A stretch of DNA of 8,487 nt from Actinomycetota bacterium (GCA_009705165.1 WLCU01000037.1:1-8487); one strand, 5' to 3'. Shown: positions 1-7,387, numbered from the stretch's first letter. Notes: generated from the sequence alone by a model not told the origin. Numbers and translations: made by a program.

Positions 1-48
1 AGCCACGCAAAGTAACGCCCGTTGCTTTTCGCCGACAGCCAGCCGGAT

Positions 49-52
49 GGAG
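49..52 (+). promoter_or_regulatory. Shine-Dalgarno that decides the glyS start
   Basis: GGAG followed by a 6-nt spacer before GTG 59. It overlaps the alternative ATG at 47, which has no purine-rich site of its own, so it argues for GTG 59 as the true start. Confidence 0.6.
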
Positions 53-58
53 AAAATT

Positions 59-1438
59 GTGGCCACGGATCGTTTAGAAAATATTGTTGGATTATCAAAG
101 CGTCGAGGATTTGTATTTCCCTCATCAGAAATTTATGGCGGACTTCGCGCATCATGGGATTACGGCCCACTTGGTGTTGAGTTAAAAAATAACGTTAAGC
201 GTCAATGGTGGAAGTCCATGGTTACAGGCCGTGAAGATGTTGTCGGCCTTGATTCCTGCGTGATCTTGGCAAAAGAAGTGTGGGAAGCATCAGGCCACGT
301 TGCAACTTTTAGCGATCCGCTAACAGAGTGCACGGCATGTCATAAACGCTACCGCGCTGATCATTTAGAGGAAGCGTTTGAAGCTAAGCATAAGAAAGCG
401 CCGACATCCTTGGCAGAGATTAACTGTCCAGCTTGTGGAAATAAGGGTCAGTTCACTGAACCAAAACAATTTAGCGGAATGCTTAAGACCTACCTTGGAC
501 CAGTTGAAGATGAATCTGGACTTGCATTCTTACGTCCAGAAACAGCGCAAGGAATTTTTATTAACTTTGACCAAGTAATGACTACATCACGTAAGAAACC
601 TCCTTTTGGAATTGGCCAAATCGGTAAGTCTTTCCGAAATGAAATCACTCCAGGAAACTTTATTTTTCGGACGCGCGAATTCGAGCAGATGGAGATGGAA
701 TTTTTCGTAGTTCCAGGAACTGATGAAGAGTGGCATCAATATTGGATTGATACACGAATGGCTTGGTACACAGGCCTTGGGATTAATCCTGATCGTTTAC
801 GTATTTATGATCACCCGAAAGAGAAGTTATCTCACTATTCAAAGCGCACAGCAGATATCGAATACAAGTTTGAATTTGCTGGGACTGAATGGGGCGAACT
901 AGAAGGTATTGCTAACCGCACAGATTTTGACCTAAAGGCCCACTCTGCTGCCTCCGGTAAGGATTTGTCTTACTTCGATCAAGAAAAGGGCGAGCGTTGG
1001 ACACCTTATGTAATCGAACCTGCAGCCGGTGTTGATCGCTGCACCCTAACTTTCTTGATGGATGCATTCACTGAAGATGAAGCGCCAAATAGCAAAGGCG
1101 AAATGGAAAAGCGAGCAGTTCTAAAGTTAGATCACCGCTTAGCTCCAATTAAGGCGGCAGTCTTGCCACTTTCTCGTAATGCGGACTTGTCACCTAAAGC
1201 CCGTGATTTAGCTGCGCAGCTTCGTAAGAACTGGGCAATTGATTTCGATGATTCAGGCGCAATTGGTCGACGCTATCGCCGCCAAGATGAAATCGGAACT
1301 CCATATTGCATCACTATTGATTTTGAAACTCTTGAAGATCAAGCAGTGACAATTCGTGATCGAGACACAATGGCGCAAGAGCGAATTGGACTTGATCAGG
1401 TAGAAGCTTGGTTGGCACCGCGATTACTCGGCTGCTAA
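59..1438 (+). CDS. glyS: glycyl-tRNA synthetase, single-chain alpha2 type
   Basis: Cytoplasmic class II aminoacyl-tRNA synthetase that charges tRNA-Gly with glycine; also called glyQS for this homodimeric form. From the GTG at 59 it is 459 residues, normal for the family. Visible landmarks in that numbering: N-terminal [11 protein letters not shown] (18-28); a CxxC/CxxC zinc-knuckle insertion (C91, C94, C123, C126); the LRPETAQG glycine-pocket segment (158-165); motif 2 beginning [10 protein letters not shown] (from 192); motif 3 [14 protein letters not shown] (324-337); and a C-terminal anticodon-binding domain from about 360. An ATG at 47 is in frame, but GGAG at 49-52 sits 6 nt before GTG 59, and the GTG gives the usual short N-terminus [10 protein letters not shown], so GTG is preferred. 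The frame is open to the left edge, so a longer form cannot be strictly excluded. First gene of the train running to dnaG; dusB starts inside its 3' end. Family identity is certain; the start is likely. Confidence 0.97.
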   Translation: MATDRLENIVGLSKRRGFVFPSSEIYGGLRASWDYGPLGVELKNNVKRQWWKSMVTGREDVVGLDSCVILAKEVWEASGHVATFSDPLTECTACHKRYRADHLEEAFEAKHKKAPTSLAEINCPACGNKGQFTEPKQFSGMLKTYLGPVEDESGLAFLRPETAQGIFINFDQVMTTSRKKPPFGIGQIGKSFRNEITPGNFIFRTREFEQMEMEFFVVPGTDEEWHQYWIDTRMAWYTGLGINPDRLRIYDHPKEKLSHYSKRTADIEYKFEFAGTEWGELEGIANRTDFDLKAHSAASGKDLSYFDQEKGERWTPYVIEPAAGVDRCTLTFLMDAFTEDEAPNSKGEMEKRAVLKLDHRLAPIKAAVLPLSRNADLSPKARDLAAQLRKNWAIDFDDSGAIGRRYRRQDEIGTPYCITIDFETLEDQAVTIRDRDTMAQERIGLDQVEAWLAPRLLGC

Positions 1439-2574
1439 ATCCACTTCGCCTGCCACTGGCAAGTGGTGATCATTTAATTGATCCACCTGTAGTTCTTGCA
1501 CCCATGGCTGGAATTACTAACGCCCCTTTTCGCACGCTTTGTCGTGAGCAAGGTGCGGGTCTTTTTGTTTCGGAAATGGTTACTGCCCGTGCATTAATTG
1601 AACGCCGTCCAGAGACTTTGCGAATGATTGTTCCAGGTAAAGATGAATGGCCGCGTTCAGTTCAGCTGTACAGCGTTGACCCAACCACAATGCGCGCAGC
1701 AGTCACAATGATTGGCAAAGAGAACTTGGCCGATCACATTGACATGAACTTTGGTTGCCCGGTTCCAAAAGTGACAAGAAAAGGTGGGGGAGCCGCGCTT
1801 CCTTTCAAACGTAAACTTTTTAGCAACATCGTTCAAGCTGCCATCGAAGCTGCAAAACCATTTGGCATTCCAGTTACAGTAAAGATGAGAATCGGTATTG
1901 ATAGTGACCACCATACATTTTTAGAAGCTGCGCAATCAGCCGCAGACCTTGGCGTTGCTTGGGTTGCGTTGCACGCGCGCACTGCAGCTCAGATGTATGA
2001 GGGAAAAGCCGACTGGTCGAAAATTGCTGAGCTAGTTGAGCATTTAAAGCCAAGCGGGGTACCAGTTTTGGGCAATGGCGATATCTGGTCTGGAAAAGAT
2101 GCACTCGATATGGTCAATCAAACAGGATGCGCAGGAGTAGTTGTAGGTCGCGGATGTTTAGGCCGTCCATGGTTGTTTGCTGATTTAGTAAACGCCCTTG
2201 AAGGTTCAACAAATGATTTTGTTCCAACTTTGCATCAGGTGCGTGAAGTGATGTTTAGGCACGCAAACTTAATCGTTGAGTATCTTGAATCCGAAGATCG
2301 CGGAATGCGCGATATGCGAAAACATATGGCGTGGTATTTAAAAGGTTTCCGAGTTGCGCGCGAAATCCGCCATGACTTAGGAATGGTTTCATCTTTGCAG
2401 GAGATGCGTGCTTTGTTAGACCAGTTAGAAGATCAGCCTTACCCAACTGAAGTCGGAGATAAACCTCGTGGACGCACTAGCCACGGACGCCCACCAACAC
2501 TTCCAGATGGTTGGCTCAATGACCCAGATGAATTAGTTCATGTTGAACTAGAAGACGCATTTTCGGGAGGCTAA
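1408..2574 (+). CDS. dusB: tRNA-dihydrouridine synthase (DusB-like)
   Basis: FMN- and NADPH-dependent enzyme that reduces specific uridines in the tRNA D-loop to dihydrouridine, in the cytoplasm. 388 residues. The TIM-barrel core starts at [14 protein letters not shown] (28-41). The catalytic-cysteine segment [10 protein letters not shown] (113-122, C117) is followed by the G-rich KGGGAAL stretch. Then come TVKMRIG with K159, the [11 protein letters not shown] substrate/FMN strand (189-199), NGDI (223-226) and the phosphate-binding [13 protein letters not shown] (245-257), then a helical C-terminal domain. About 40 extra residues at the C-terminus, rich in G, P and acidic residues, make it longer than typical proteobacterial DusB. 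No in-frame ATG or GTG precedes M33, and the frame has a stop at 1393-1395. TTG 1408, with AGG 7 nt upstream, is therefore the only usual start that keeps the barrel's first strand, giving a 31-nt overlap with glyS. The exact Dus subfamily (B or another actinobacterial Dus) is less sure than the family. Confidence 0.94.
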   Translation: MVGTAITRLLNPLRLPLASGDHLIDPPVVLAPMAGITNAPFRTLCREQGAGLFVSEMVTARALIERRPETLRMIVPGKDEWPRSVQLYSVDPTTMRAAVTMIGKENLADHIDMNFGCPVPKVTRKGGGAALPFKRKLFSNIVQAAIEAAKPFGIPVTVKMRIGIDSDHHTFLEAAQSAADLGVAWVALHARTAAQMYEGKADWSKIAELVEHLKPSGVPVLGNGDIWSGKDALDMVNQTGCAGVVVGRGCLGRPWLFADLVNALEGSTNDFVPTLHQVREVMFRHANLIVEYLESEDRGMRDMRKHMAWYLKGFRVAREIRHDLGMVSSLQEMRALLDQLEDQPYPTEVGDKPRGRTSHGRPPTLPDGWLNDPDELVHVELEDAFSGG

Positions 2575-3228
2575 GTGTTTATCTTCCGTTGGATACGTCG
2601 CACGATAACTTTAGTTTTACTCATCGCCTTAATCGCACCTGGATATGCAGTAACACAAGTATGGCGAGCGGCGAAGAACCCTGTTGTCAGAAATGCAGAT
2701 GTGATTGTCGTTTTAGGTACCGCCCAACTTAACGGTAAACCAGGCGAAGCGTTAGAGGCCCGCTTAATTGAAGCTAAGCGAATCTTTGATTTAGGGTACG
2801 CGCCTTCAATTATTACGGTGGGTGCCGGTGCACCCGGAGATCGAACTACGGAAGCTGCGTCAGGAAAATATTGGTTACGCACTCACGGAATCCCTTCAAA
2901 GAAAATTACTGCAATTGAACAGGGGCGCGATACTTTAGTTAGCACAAAGGCATATGCCGCTTTGATGAAAAAACGCTACGTAAGTGATGTCATCATTGTT
3001 ACCGATCCATTTCACTGCAAACGTGCAATCACTATGGCAAATGATCAAGGCGTAGTAAGTACCTGTTCTCCGGTTCAATCTGGCCCCAACACGATTGCCC
3101 AATCTGGATATAAGTATTTATTGCGTGAAGCTGGCGCATATTTGGTCTACATAACGGTGGGCCGCAGAGGCATTCAAGTTAGCGATCATTTACCCGGCGC
3201 AGATATCGTCACTAAGGTTATGCCGTGA
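2575..3228 (+). CDS. YdcF/DUF218 family (SanA/ElyC-like) membrane-anchored protein
   Basis: 217-residue protein of the DUF218 superfamily, which includes E. coli SanA, ElyC and YdcF; members are linked to envelope integrity, but no reaction is firmly assigned. An N-terminal basic stretch (RWIRR, 5-9) and a hydrophobic helix (about 10-28) suggest a single inner-membrane anchor with the domain outside (inferred). Family signatures follow: ADVIVVLGTAQ (41-51), EARLIEAKRIFDLGYAPSII (61-80), VGAGAPGDRTTEA (82-94), HGIP (104-107), a polar stretch around E115/D119/T120 and S123-T124, and VIIVTDPFHCKRA (139-151). GTG 2575 directly follows the dusB stop; GGGAGG at 2565-2570 is its ribosome site, 4 nt away. 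The TGA overlaps the dgt GTG. Being locked inside an essential operon suggests co-expression, not a shared reaction. Substrate and role are unknown. Confidence 0.87.
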   Translation: MFIFRWIRRTITLVLLIALIAPGYAVTQVWRAAKNPVVRNADVIVVLGTAQLNGKPGEALEARLIEAKRIFDLGYAPSIITVGAGAPGDRTTEAASGKYWLRTHGIPSKKITAIEQGRDTLVSTKAYAALMKKRYVSDVIIVTDPFHCKRAITMANDQGVVSTCSPVQSGPNTIAQSGYKYLLREAGAYLVYITVGRRGIQVSDHLPGADIVTKVMP

Positions 3229-4442
3229 CGTATAGCAGCCATGATCAAGAGCGTTTTCTGGATGAACCGGCAAAACGTGCAGGCCGCACTGAATTTATGC
3301 GAGACAGGGCACGCGTTATTCATTCAGCTGCACTGCGCCGATTAGCTGCAAAGACGCAAGTTGCAGTGCCGTGGGAAAATGATTTTCAACGAACTCGCTT
3401 ATCTCACTCACTTGAGTGTGCTCAGATTGGTCGCGAACTTGGTGAGTCACTAGGAGCAGATCCTGATCTGCAGGACACCGCATGTTTAGCCCATGATTTA
3501 GGTCATCCGCCTTTTGGTCACAATGGTGAAGAAGCACTAGCGGCAATTGCATCTGACTTTGGCGGTTTTGAAGGCAATGCTCAAAGTTTTAGATTGCTCG
3601 TACGTCTTGAAGCAAAAACGGTTGATGCTGAAGGTAAAAGCATTGGCTTAAATCTCACGCGCGCCTCTTTAGATGGTGCAACAAAATATCCATGGCCACG
3701 ATCGCAAAATCCTCGCAAATTTGGTGTGTATGAGGATGATGTCGATGTATTTAACTGGATGCGAAAAGGTGCACCAGAAGGTGCACAGTGCATCGAAGCA
3801 CAGATTATGGACTGGTCTGATGACTGCGCCTATTCAGTCCATGATTTAGAAGATGCAATTTTTGCTAATCAAGTTGAAGTTAAAAATTTTGAAAAAGACT
3901 TCGCGCAAATCTACTCAGTAATGATCAAAGATTATTCAAGTGATGCAACTGAACAAGAAGCAGTTGATGCACTTAAACGCTTATCCGCATTATCTGCTTG
4001 GCCGCATTATTACGATGGCACCCACCGATCTCTTGCACGCCTTAAAGATTCAACGAGCCAGTTAATTGGGCGCTTTGTTTTGGCGGCAGAAACCCAGACA
4101 CGCAAAGTGCACGGAGACGGTCCACTTTCTCGATACAGCGCCAACCTTGAAATTCCACGTGAACAAATTGTTGAAGTAGATTTCCTAAAAGCTATTGCTG
4201 GGTACTACTTAATTAACGCTGCCCATTCTCAAGAACGCTATGCCAAGCAGCAGATAATCGTTGGCGAACTTGTAGAAATGCTTGTGGCAAGTGCCCCCCG
4301 AGAACTCGATTCCTTTTTTCTAAAAAGCTGGAATGAAGCAAGTGATGAGACTGCCAGAATGCGCGTAATAATTGACCAAGTTGCAGCGTTAACCGATCCT
4401 GGCGCATATGCGTTACACGCGCGGTTGCTGGCATCTCGGTAG
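3225..4442 (+). CDS. dgt: deoxyguanosinetriphosphate triphosphohydrolase-like protein (HD domain dNTPase)
   Basis: HD-superfamily metalloenzyme that splits dNTPs into deoxynucleoside plus triphosphate and so controls dNTP pools; actinobacterial members are usually annotated 'Dgt-like' because substrate range varies. 405 residues, normal length. The metal site is visible: H61 in RTRLSHSLEC, H90-D91 in CLAHDLGHPPFGHNGEEAL, and D199/D200 in MDWSDDCAYSVHDLEDAI. The Dgt signature FEGNAQSFR (115-123) follows the HD segment. The N-terminal block (SAALRRLAAKTQV, 34-46) is also typical. GTG 3225 overlaps the upstream gene's TGA in a GTGA arrangement, with TAAGG 7 nt upstream, so translational coupling is likely. 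dnaG follows 10 nt after its stop, so dNTP control and priming are co-transcribed. Whether dGTP is the true substrate cannot be told from sequence. Confidence 0.95.
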   Translation: MTYSSHDQERFLDEPAKRAGRTEFMRDRARVIHSAALRRLAAKTQVAVPWENDFQRTRLSHSLECAQIGRELGESLGADPDLQDTACLAHDLGHPPFGHNGEEALAAIASDFGGFEGNAQSFRLLVRLEAKTVDAEGKSIGLNLTRASLDGATKYPWPRSQNPRKFGVYEDDVDVFNWMRKGAPEGAQCIEAQIMDWSDDCAYSVHDLEDAIFANQVEVKNFEKDFAQIYSVMIKDYSSDATEQEAVDALKRLSALSAWPHYYDGTHRSLARLKDSTSQLIGRFVLAAETQTRKVHGDGPLSRYSANLEIPREQIVEVDFLKAIAGYYLINAAHSQERYAKQQIIVGELVEMLVASAPRELDSFFLKSWNEASDETARMRVIIDQVAALTDPGAYALHARLLASR

Positions 4443-4452
4443 GATTACAGGC

Positions 4453-6297
4453 ATGGCCGGAAGAATTCGCGAAGAGGATGTTTCCTATATTCGCGACCGT
4501 GCACCGATAGATGAAATTGTCGGTGAGTATGTTCAATTAAAAAACGCCGGCGGCGGACAGAAAAAAGGGCTTTGTCCATTTCATGATGAAAAATCACCCT
4601 CTTTTCACGTAACACCTAGCAAGGGATATTTCCACTGCTTTGGTTGCCAAACTGGTGGCGACACAATTGCATTTCTCATGAAAATTGATCACTTAACTTT
4701 TACCGAAACTATTGAACGACTTGCAGATCGTATGGGTTACACCTTGCGTTATGACGAAGGAGGACCAAGCGCTCCATCTTTTTCCGCCGGTGCTCGTTCG
4801 CGATTAATTGCAGCAAATACCGAAGCTGCAAAATTTTATCAAGAGCAGCTCAACACCTCCCCAGATGCCGCTCACGGACGTGATCTTTTAACTAAGCGCG
4901 GATTTGATAAAGCTGCGTGCATGCAATTTGGCGTAGGTTTTGCACCAGATGAATGGGATGCCCTTACTAAACATTTACGCGCACTTGGATACACAATCGA
5001 TGAGTTAGAAACTGCGGGACTTTCTAAAATGGGTCAACGCGGACCAATTGACCGATTTAGAAATCGTTTGACTTGGCCGATTAAAGATATCTCGGGAGAT
5101 GTAGTTGGTTTTGGGTGCCGCAAGTTAGCAAGTGATGAAGAAGATCAAGGCCCTAAGTATTTAAATACACCTGAAACACCAGTCTATAAAAAGAGCCAAG
5201 TTCTTTACGGCTTAGATGCGGCGAAGAAAGAGATTGCAAAGAAGCGCCAGGCTGTGATTGTTGAGGGTTATACGGATGTAATGGCTGCCCAGTTAGCTGG
5301 AATCACGACCGCAGTTGCAACGTGTGGAACTGCATTTGGCGCCGACCACATTCGCATTTTGCGCCGATTACTGATGGATGATGATTCTTTTAGAGGCGAA
5401 GTTATCTTCACTTTTGATGGGGATGCTGCCGGTCAAAAAGCTGCCTTACGTGCATTTAATGAAGATCAGAAATTTGTAACTCAAACCTTCGTAGCCGTCG
5501 AACCTGATGGATTAGATCCGTGCGATTTACGTCAACAAAAAGGTGATTTAGCATTGCGCGATTTGATTGCACGACGTGTGCCACTTTTTGAATTTGCTAT
5601 CCGCGCCGAACTAGCCCATCACAAATTAGATTCCGCCGAAGGTCGAGTCAATGCATTAAATGCTACGGCCCCACTTGTTGCACAAATTCGTGACAAGTCT
5701 CTACGGCCCGAATACACACGTTTACTGGCTGGCTGGCTTGGTACGGAAGTAGAAATTGTTTCCAAGGCAGTTTCTGCCGGGGTAAAAGCTGCACCAAGAA
5801 TGATTGAACCTAATGAAACTGCCCAAGAGGAAAATAGCAACTGGCGTCCAGATCCAAACGAGGCCCGCTTAATTCTTGAACGTGAAGTTTTGAAAGCCCG
5901 ATTACAAGAGCCCGCTTTATTTACCAATACATTATGGAGCGATATCGAATCTGGTGCATTTACGCATCCGGCGTATCGCCAAATGCAAAAGACGATAGAC
6001 GAGTCACCTGAGATTTCTTTGGATTCGATTTCAGATGAAAAGATTAAGGCGCTCTTTACGGAGTTAACTGTCGAACCGATTCGGGCAGATGGAAAACCTA
6101 CCGCTGCCTATGTTGAATCCATTGTTGCAAGGTTGCGCGAAGTAGCGATTTCACGTTCGATCGCAGAGCTAAAATCCTCGTTGCAGCGACTCAATCCCGT
6201 TGAAAATGAAATTGAATATAACGCCGCATTTGCCCAGTTGGTGGCACTAGAAAGCGCCCGCAGAAATCTGCATGATTTAGCGCTCGGGAGCCTTTAA
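4453..6297 (+). CDS. dnaG: DNA primase
   Basis: Makes the RNA primers for leading- and lagging-strand DNA synthesis, working with the DnaB helicase at the fork. 614 residues, complete. The N-terminal CHC2 zinc domain has C41, H44, C62 and C65 (CPFHDEKSPSF then FHCFGCQTGGD). The RNA polymerase/TOPRIM core has RFRNRLTWPI (201-210), VEGYTDVMAA (270-279, acidic E271), CGTAF (291-295) and FDGDAAGQKA (321-330, metal-binding D322 and D324). The C-terminal helicase-interaction region runs from about 470 to the end. An in-frame ATG at 4408 would add 15 residues and overlap dgt by 35 nt, but MAGRIREEDV is the usual actinobacterial N-terminus, and AGGA at 4441-4444, overlapping the dgt stop, lies 8 nt before ATG 4453. 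All catalytic residues examined are intact. Confidence 0.98.
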   Translation: MAGRIREEDVSYIRDRAPIDEIVGEYVQLKNAGGGQKKGLCPFHDEKSPSFHVTPSKGYFHCFGCQTGGDTIAFLMKIDHLTFTETIERLADRMGYTLRYDEGGPSAPSFSAGARSRLIAANTEAAKFYQEQLNTSPDAAHGRDLLTKRGFDKAACMQFGVGFAPDEWDALTKHLRALGYTIDELETAGLSKMGQRGPIDRFRNRLTWPIKDISGDVVGFGCRKLASDEEDQGPKYLNTPETPVYKKSQVLYGLDAAKKEIAKKRQAVIVEGYTDVMAAQLAGITTAVATCGTAFGADHIRILRRLLMDDDSFRGEVIFTFDGDAAGQKAALRAFNEDQKFVTQTFVAVEPDGLDPCDLRQQKGDLALRDLIARRVPLFEFAIRAELAHHKLDSAEGRVNALNATAPLVAQIRDKSLRPEYTRLLAGWLGTEVEIVSKAVSAGVKAAPRMIEPNETAQEENSNWRPDPNEARLILEREVLKARLQEPALFTNTLWSDIESGAFTHPAYRQMQKTIDESPEISLDSISDEKIKALFTELTVEPIRADGKPTAAYVESIVARLREVAISRSIAELKSSLQRLNPVENEIEYNAAFAQLVALESARRNLHDLALGSL

Positions 6298-6332
6298 GAA
6301 CCCTCAATTTCAGCCAAGGCCTGTGCGTGCGC

Positions 6333-6338
6333 TAGAGT
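6333..6338 (+). promoter_or_regulatory. candidate -10 box for the tRNA-Asn gene
   Basis: TAGAGT matches the TAnnnT pattern of actinobacterial housekeeping -10 boxes and would place the transcript start about 12 nt before the mature tRNA. No good -35 is present; TTCAGC at 6309-6314, with an 18-nt spacer, is the best and weak. The tRNA could also be read through from dnaG, as no terminator is seen between 6298 and 6356. Confidence 0.4.
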
Positions 6339-6356
6339 TTGCGCTTGCAACCGTAA

Positions 6357-6428
6357 TCCCTGATAGCTCAACGGCAGAGCAGTCGACTGTTAATCGACAG
6401 GTTCTTGGTTCGAATCCAAGTCAGGGAG
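6357..6428 (+). tRNA. tRNA-Asn (GUU anticodon)
   Basis: Full 72-nt cloverleaf. The acceptor stem TCCCTGA (6357-6363) pairs perfectly with TCAGGGA (6421-6427). The D-arm is GCTC/GAGC (6366-6369 / 6377-6380) with a short loop containing GG. The anticodon stem is GTCGA/TCGAC (6382-6386 / 6394-6398) around loop CTGTTAA, with anticodon GTT at 6389-6391. The T-arm is CTTGG/CCAAG (6404-6408 / 6416-6420) with loop TTCGAAT. Discriminator base G6428 agrees with tRNA-Asn. The 3' CCA is not encoded (CTC follows), so it must be added by a nucleotidyltransferase. Confidence 0.98.
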
Positions 6429-6442
6429 CTCTTATTTCTAAG

Positions 6443-6456
6443 GGTAGGCCTCTACC
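6443..6456 (+). repeat. short inverted repeat upstream of the DoxX-Rieske gene
   Basis: GGTAG (6443-6447) and CTACC (6452-6456) form a 5-bp stem around a GCCT loop; the middle contains the palindrome AGGCCT. It overlaps the candidate -10 box at 6453-6458. There is no T-run after it, so it is a poor intrinsic terminator. An operator half-site pair is possible but unproven, and chance is a real alternative. Confidence 0.35.
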
Positions 6457-6458
6457 AT
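6453..6458 (+). promoter_or_regulatory. candidate -10 box, leaderless start of the DoxX-Rieske gene
   Basis: TACCAT fits TAnnnT and ends 7 nt before the A of ATG 6466, the spacing expected if transcription starts at the start codon itself. The intervening CACCCAC has no Shine-Dalgarno character. No convincing -35 is seen. Confidence 0.45.
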
Positions 6459-6465
6459 CACCCAC

Positions 6466-7353
6466 ATGGGAACAATTCAAAGCTATCTTCGGACCGCCAC
6501 AAATTCTTGGCGAACTCAATCAAATGCTTTGCGAGTTATGCGATTGTGGCTAGGTATCACGTGGATTTATGCCGGATGGGACAAAGCCAGTGATGCAGGT
6601 TTTCTAACAAGAGGTTCGGCAACTTTTATTGGGACTCAATTATCAGGTTATTCAACGCAGTCACCCGTGGGTTTTGCTTTTAATAAGTTAATTGAACATT
6701 CAGTTGCCGTTGGGATCTTTGTAATGGTCTCAGAGTTTGCTATTGGATTGGCTACCTTGCTCTGGGTTGCACCTAAGGTTGCAGCGTTTGGCGGTTTTAT
6801 GATGTCAGTTGGTTTGTGGCTGGCAAGTAGCTTTCATGTTTCGCCATATTTTCTATCCAGCGATTCTGCTTATGCTGCTTTATGGTTGTCGTACTTAGCA
6901 CTGTTATTAGAGAAGCGAAAGGGATTTACGATGTCACTAGAGCGTCGCGGAGTTTTACGAGTTGGTATTACGGGATTTCTGGCAGTGGCATTTGCTGGAG
7001 TTGGAAAATATTTTGCTACTGCAGCACCTGCTACAAGTGAGAATGCAGCTGCGGGTAAGAAAATTATCAAACTAGCATCAATTAAAATTGGATCAACGTA
7101 CAACTTCACGACCCCTAATGGGGCTCCTGCGGTTCTATTTCGAACCAAGAAAGGTGTTTTTGCATACCAAGCTATTTGTACCCATCAGGGCTGCACAGTT
7201 GCTTACTCAAAGAGCAGCAAACATTTACAGTGTCCATGCCATGGCGCAGAGTTTGATCCGCTTAATTCAGCCAAACCTGTTGCTGGACCAGCTCAACAAC
7301 CGCTACCTAAAGTTAAAGTTTCAATTAGTGGCGCGTGGGTAATCCAAGCGTAA
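6466..7353 (+). CDS. DoxX-type membrane domain fused to a Tat-like segment and Rieske [2Fe-2S] domain
   Basis: 295 residues. Residues about 22-150 form a DoxX/DoxD-like four-helix domain with LWLGITWIYAGWDKASDAGFL (27-47) near its start and further helices at about 78-100, 104-124 and 134-149. A basic loop (EKRKGF, 149-154) leads to ERRGVLRV (159-166), a twin-arginine-like motif, and a mild hydrophobic segment (about 163-180). After an A/T/S-rich linker comes a Rieske domain: CTHQGC (238-243) and CPCHG (256-260), so C238, H240, C256 and H259 would bind the [2Fe-2S] cluster and C243/C258 could form the disulfide of high-potential Rieske proteins. GPAQQPLP (274-281) is the usual proline loop. 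Inferred topology: four helices with both ends inside, the fifth placing Rieske outside. This suggests an extracytoplasmic electron-transfer role, partner unknown. No Shine-Dalgarno at ATG 6466. It is not the bc-complex QcrA subunit: the N-terminal helices look DoxX-like and no qcrB/qcrC is adjacent. Confidence 0.9.
   Translation: MGTIQSYLRTATNSWRTQSNALRVMRLWLGITWIYAGWDKASDAGFLTRGSATFIGTQLSGYSTQSPVGFAFNKLIEHSVAVGIFVMVSEFAIGLATLLWVAPKVAAFGGFMMSVGLWLASSFHVSPYFLSSDSAYAALWLSYLALLLEKRKGFTMSLERRGVLRVGITGFLAVAFAGVGKYFATAAPATSENAAAGKKIIKLASIKIGSTYNFTTPNGAPAVLFRTKKGVFAYQAICTHQGCTVAYSKSSKHLQCPCHGAEFDPLNSAKPVAGPAQQPLPKVKVSISGAWVIQA
6920..6924 (+). promoter_or_regulatory. internal Shine-Dalgarno before an in-frame ATG (6931)
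   Basis: AGGGA with a 6-nt spacer precedes ATG 6931 (residue 156 of the fusion), inside the gene. Translation from there would give a 140-residue stand-alone Rieske protein starting MSLERRGVLRV, that is, with the twin-arginine motif right at its N-terminus. It is at least as good a ribosome site as those inside the dnaG operon. Lys/Gly coding (K-R-K-G) can create such purine runs by chance. Confidence 0.4.
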
Positions 7354-7375
7354 CTCCAGCGAAACACAGTCAAGG

Positions 7376-7381
7376 TATTCT
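7376..7381 (+). promoter_or_regulatory. candidate -10 box, leaderless start of the ACT gene
   Basis: TATTCT (five of six matches to TATAAT) ends 6 nt before the A of ATG 7388. This predicts a transcript beginning at or next to the start codon. The only purine run upstream, AAGG at 7372-7375, is 12 nt away and too far to be a good ribosome site. No clear -35. Confidence 0.5.
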
Positions 7382-7387
7382 TTAGCC

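Noticed and set aside
47..58. ATG 47 as the glyS start
   Set aside because: No Shine-Dalgarno before it, whereas GGAG is well placed for GTG 59 and the shorter N-terminus fits the family.
2571..2882. 103-residue - strand open frame opposite the DUF218 gene
   Set aside because: It lies wholly antisense to a well-supported gene, with no family signature; other antisense frames (for example 5619-5927, 6870-7148) are rejected on the same grounds.
4408..4452. Upstream in-frame ATG that would extend dnaG by 15 residues into dgt
   Set aside because: ATG 4453 has AGGA 8 nt upstream and gives the usual MAGRIREEDV N-terminus; the extension has no DnaG-like sequence.
6333..6348. GCGC...GCGC around 6329-6344 as a dnaG terminator
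   Set aside because: The stem is only 4 bp and has no T-run; it overlaps the better-supported -10 box.
6357..6428. tRNA-Asn as an attachment site for an integrated element
   Set aside because: No integrase, no direct repeat of the tRNA 3' end and no atypical genes are seen within the window.
6323..6593. Two short + strand open frames (6323-6553 and 6405-6593) as small genes
   Set aside because: They run through the tRNA-Asn gene and the start of the DoxX-Rieske gene in other frames, show no recognisable domain and have no ribosome site.
6466..7353. Rieske protein as QcrA of the cytochrome bc complex
   Set aside because: The cluster motifs match, but the N-terminal half looks like DoxX with four helices rather than QcrA's two extra helices, and there is no qcrB or qcrC beside it.
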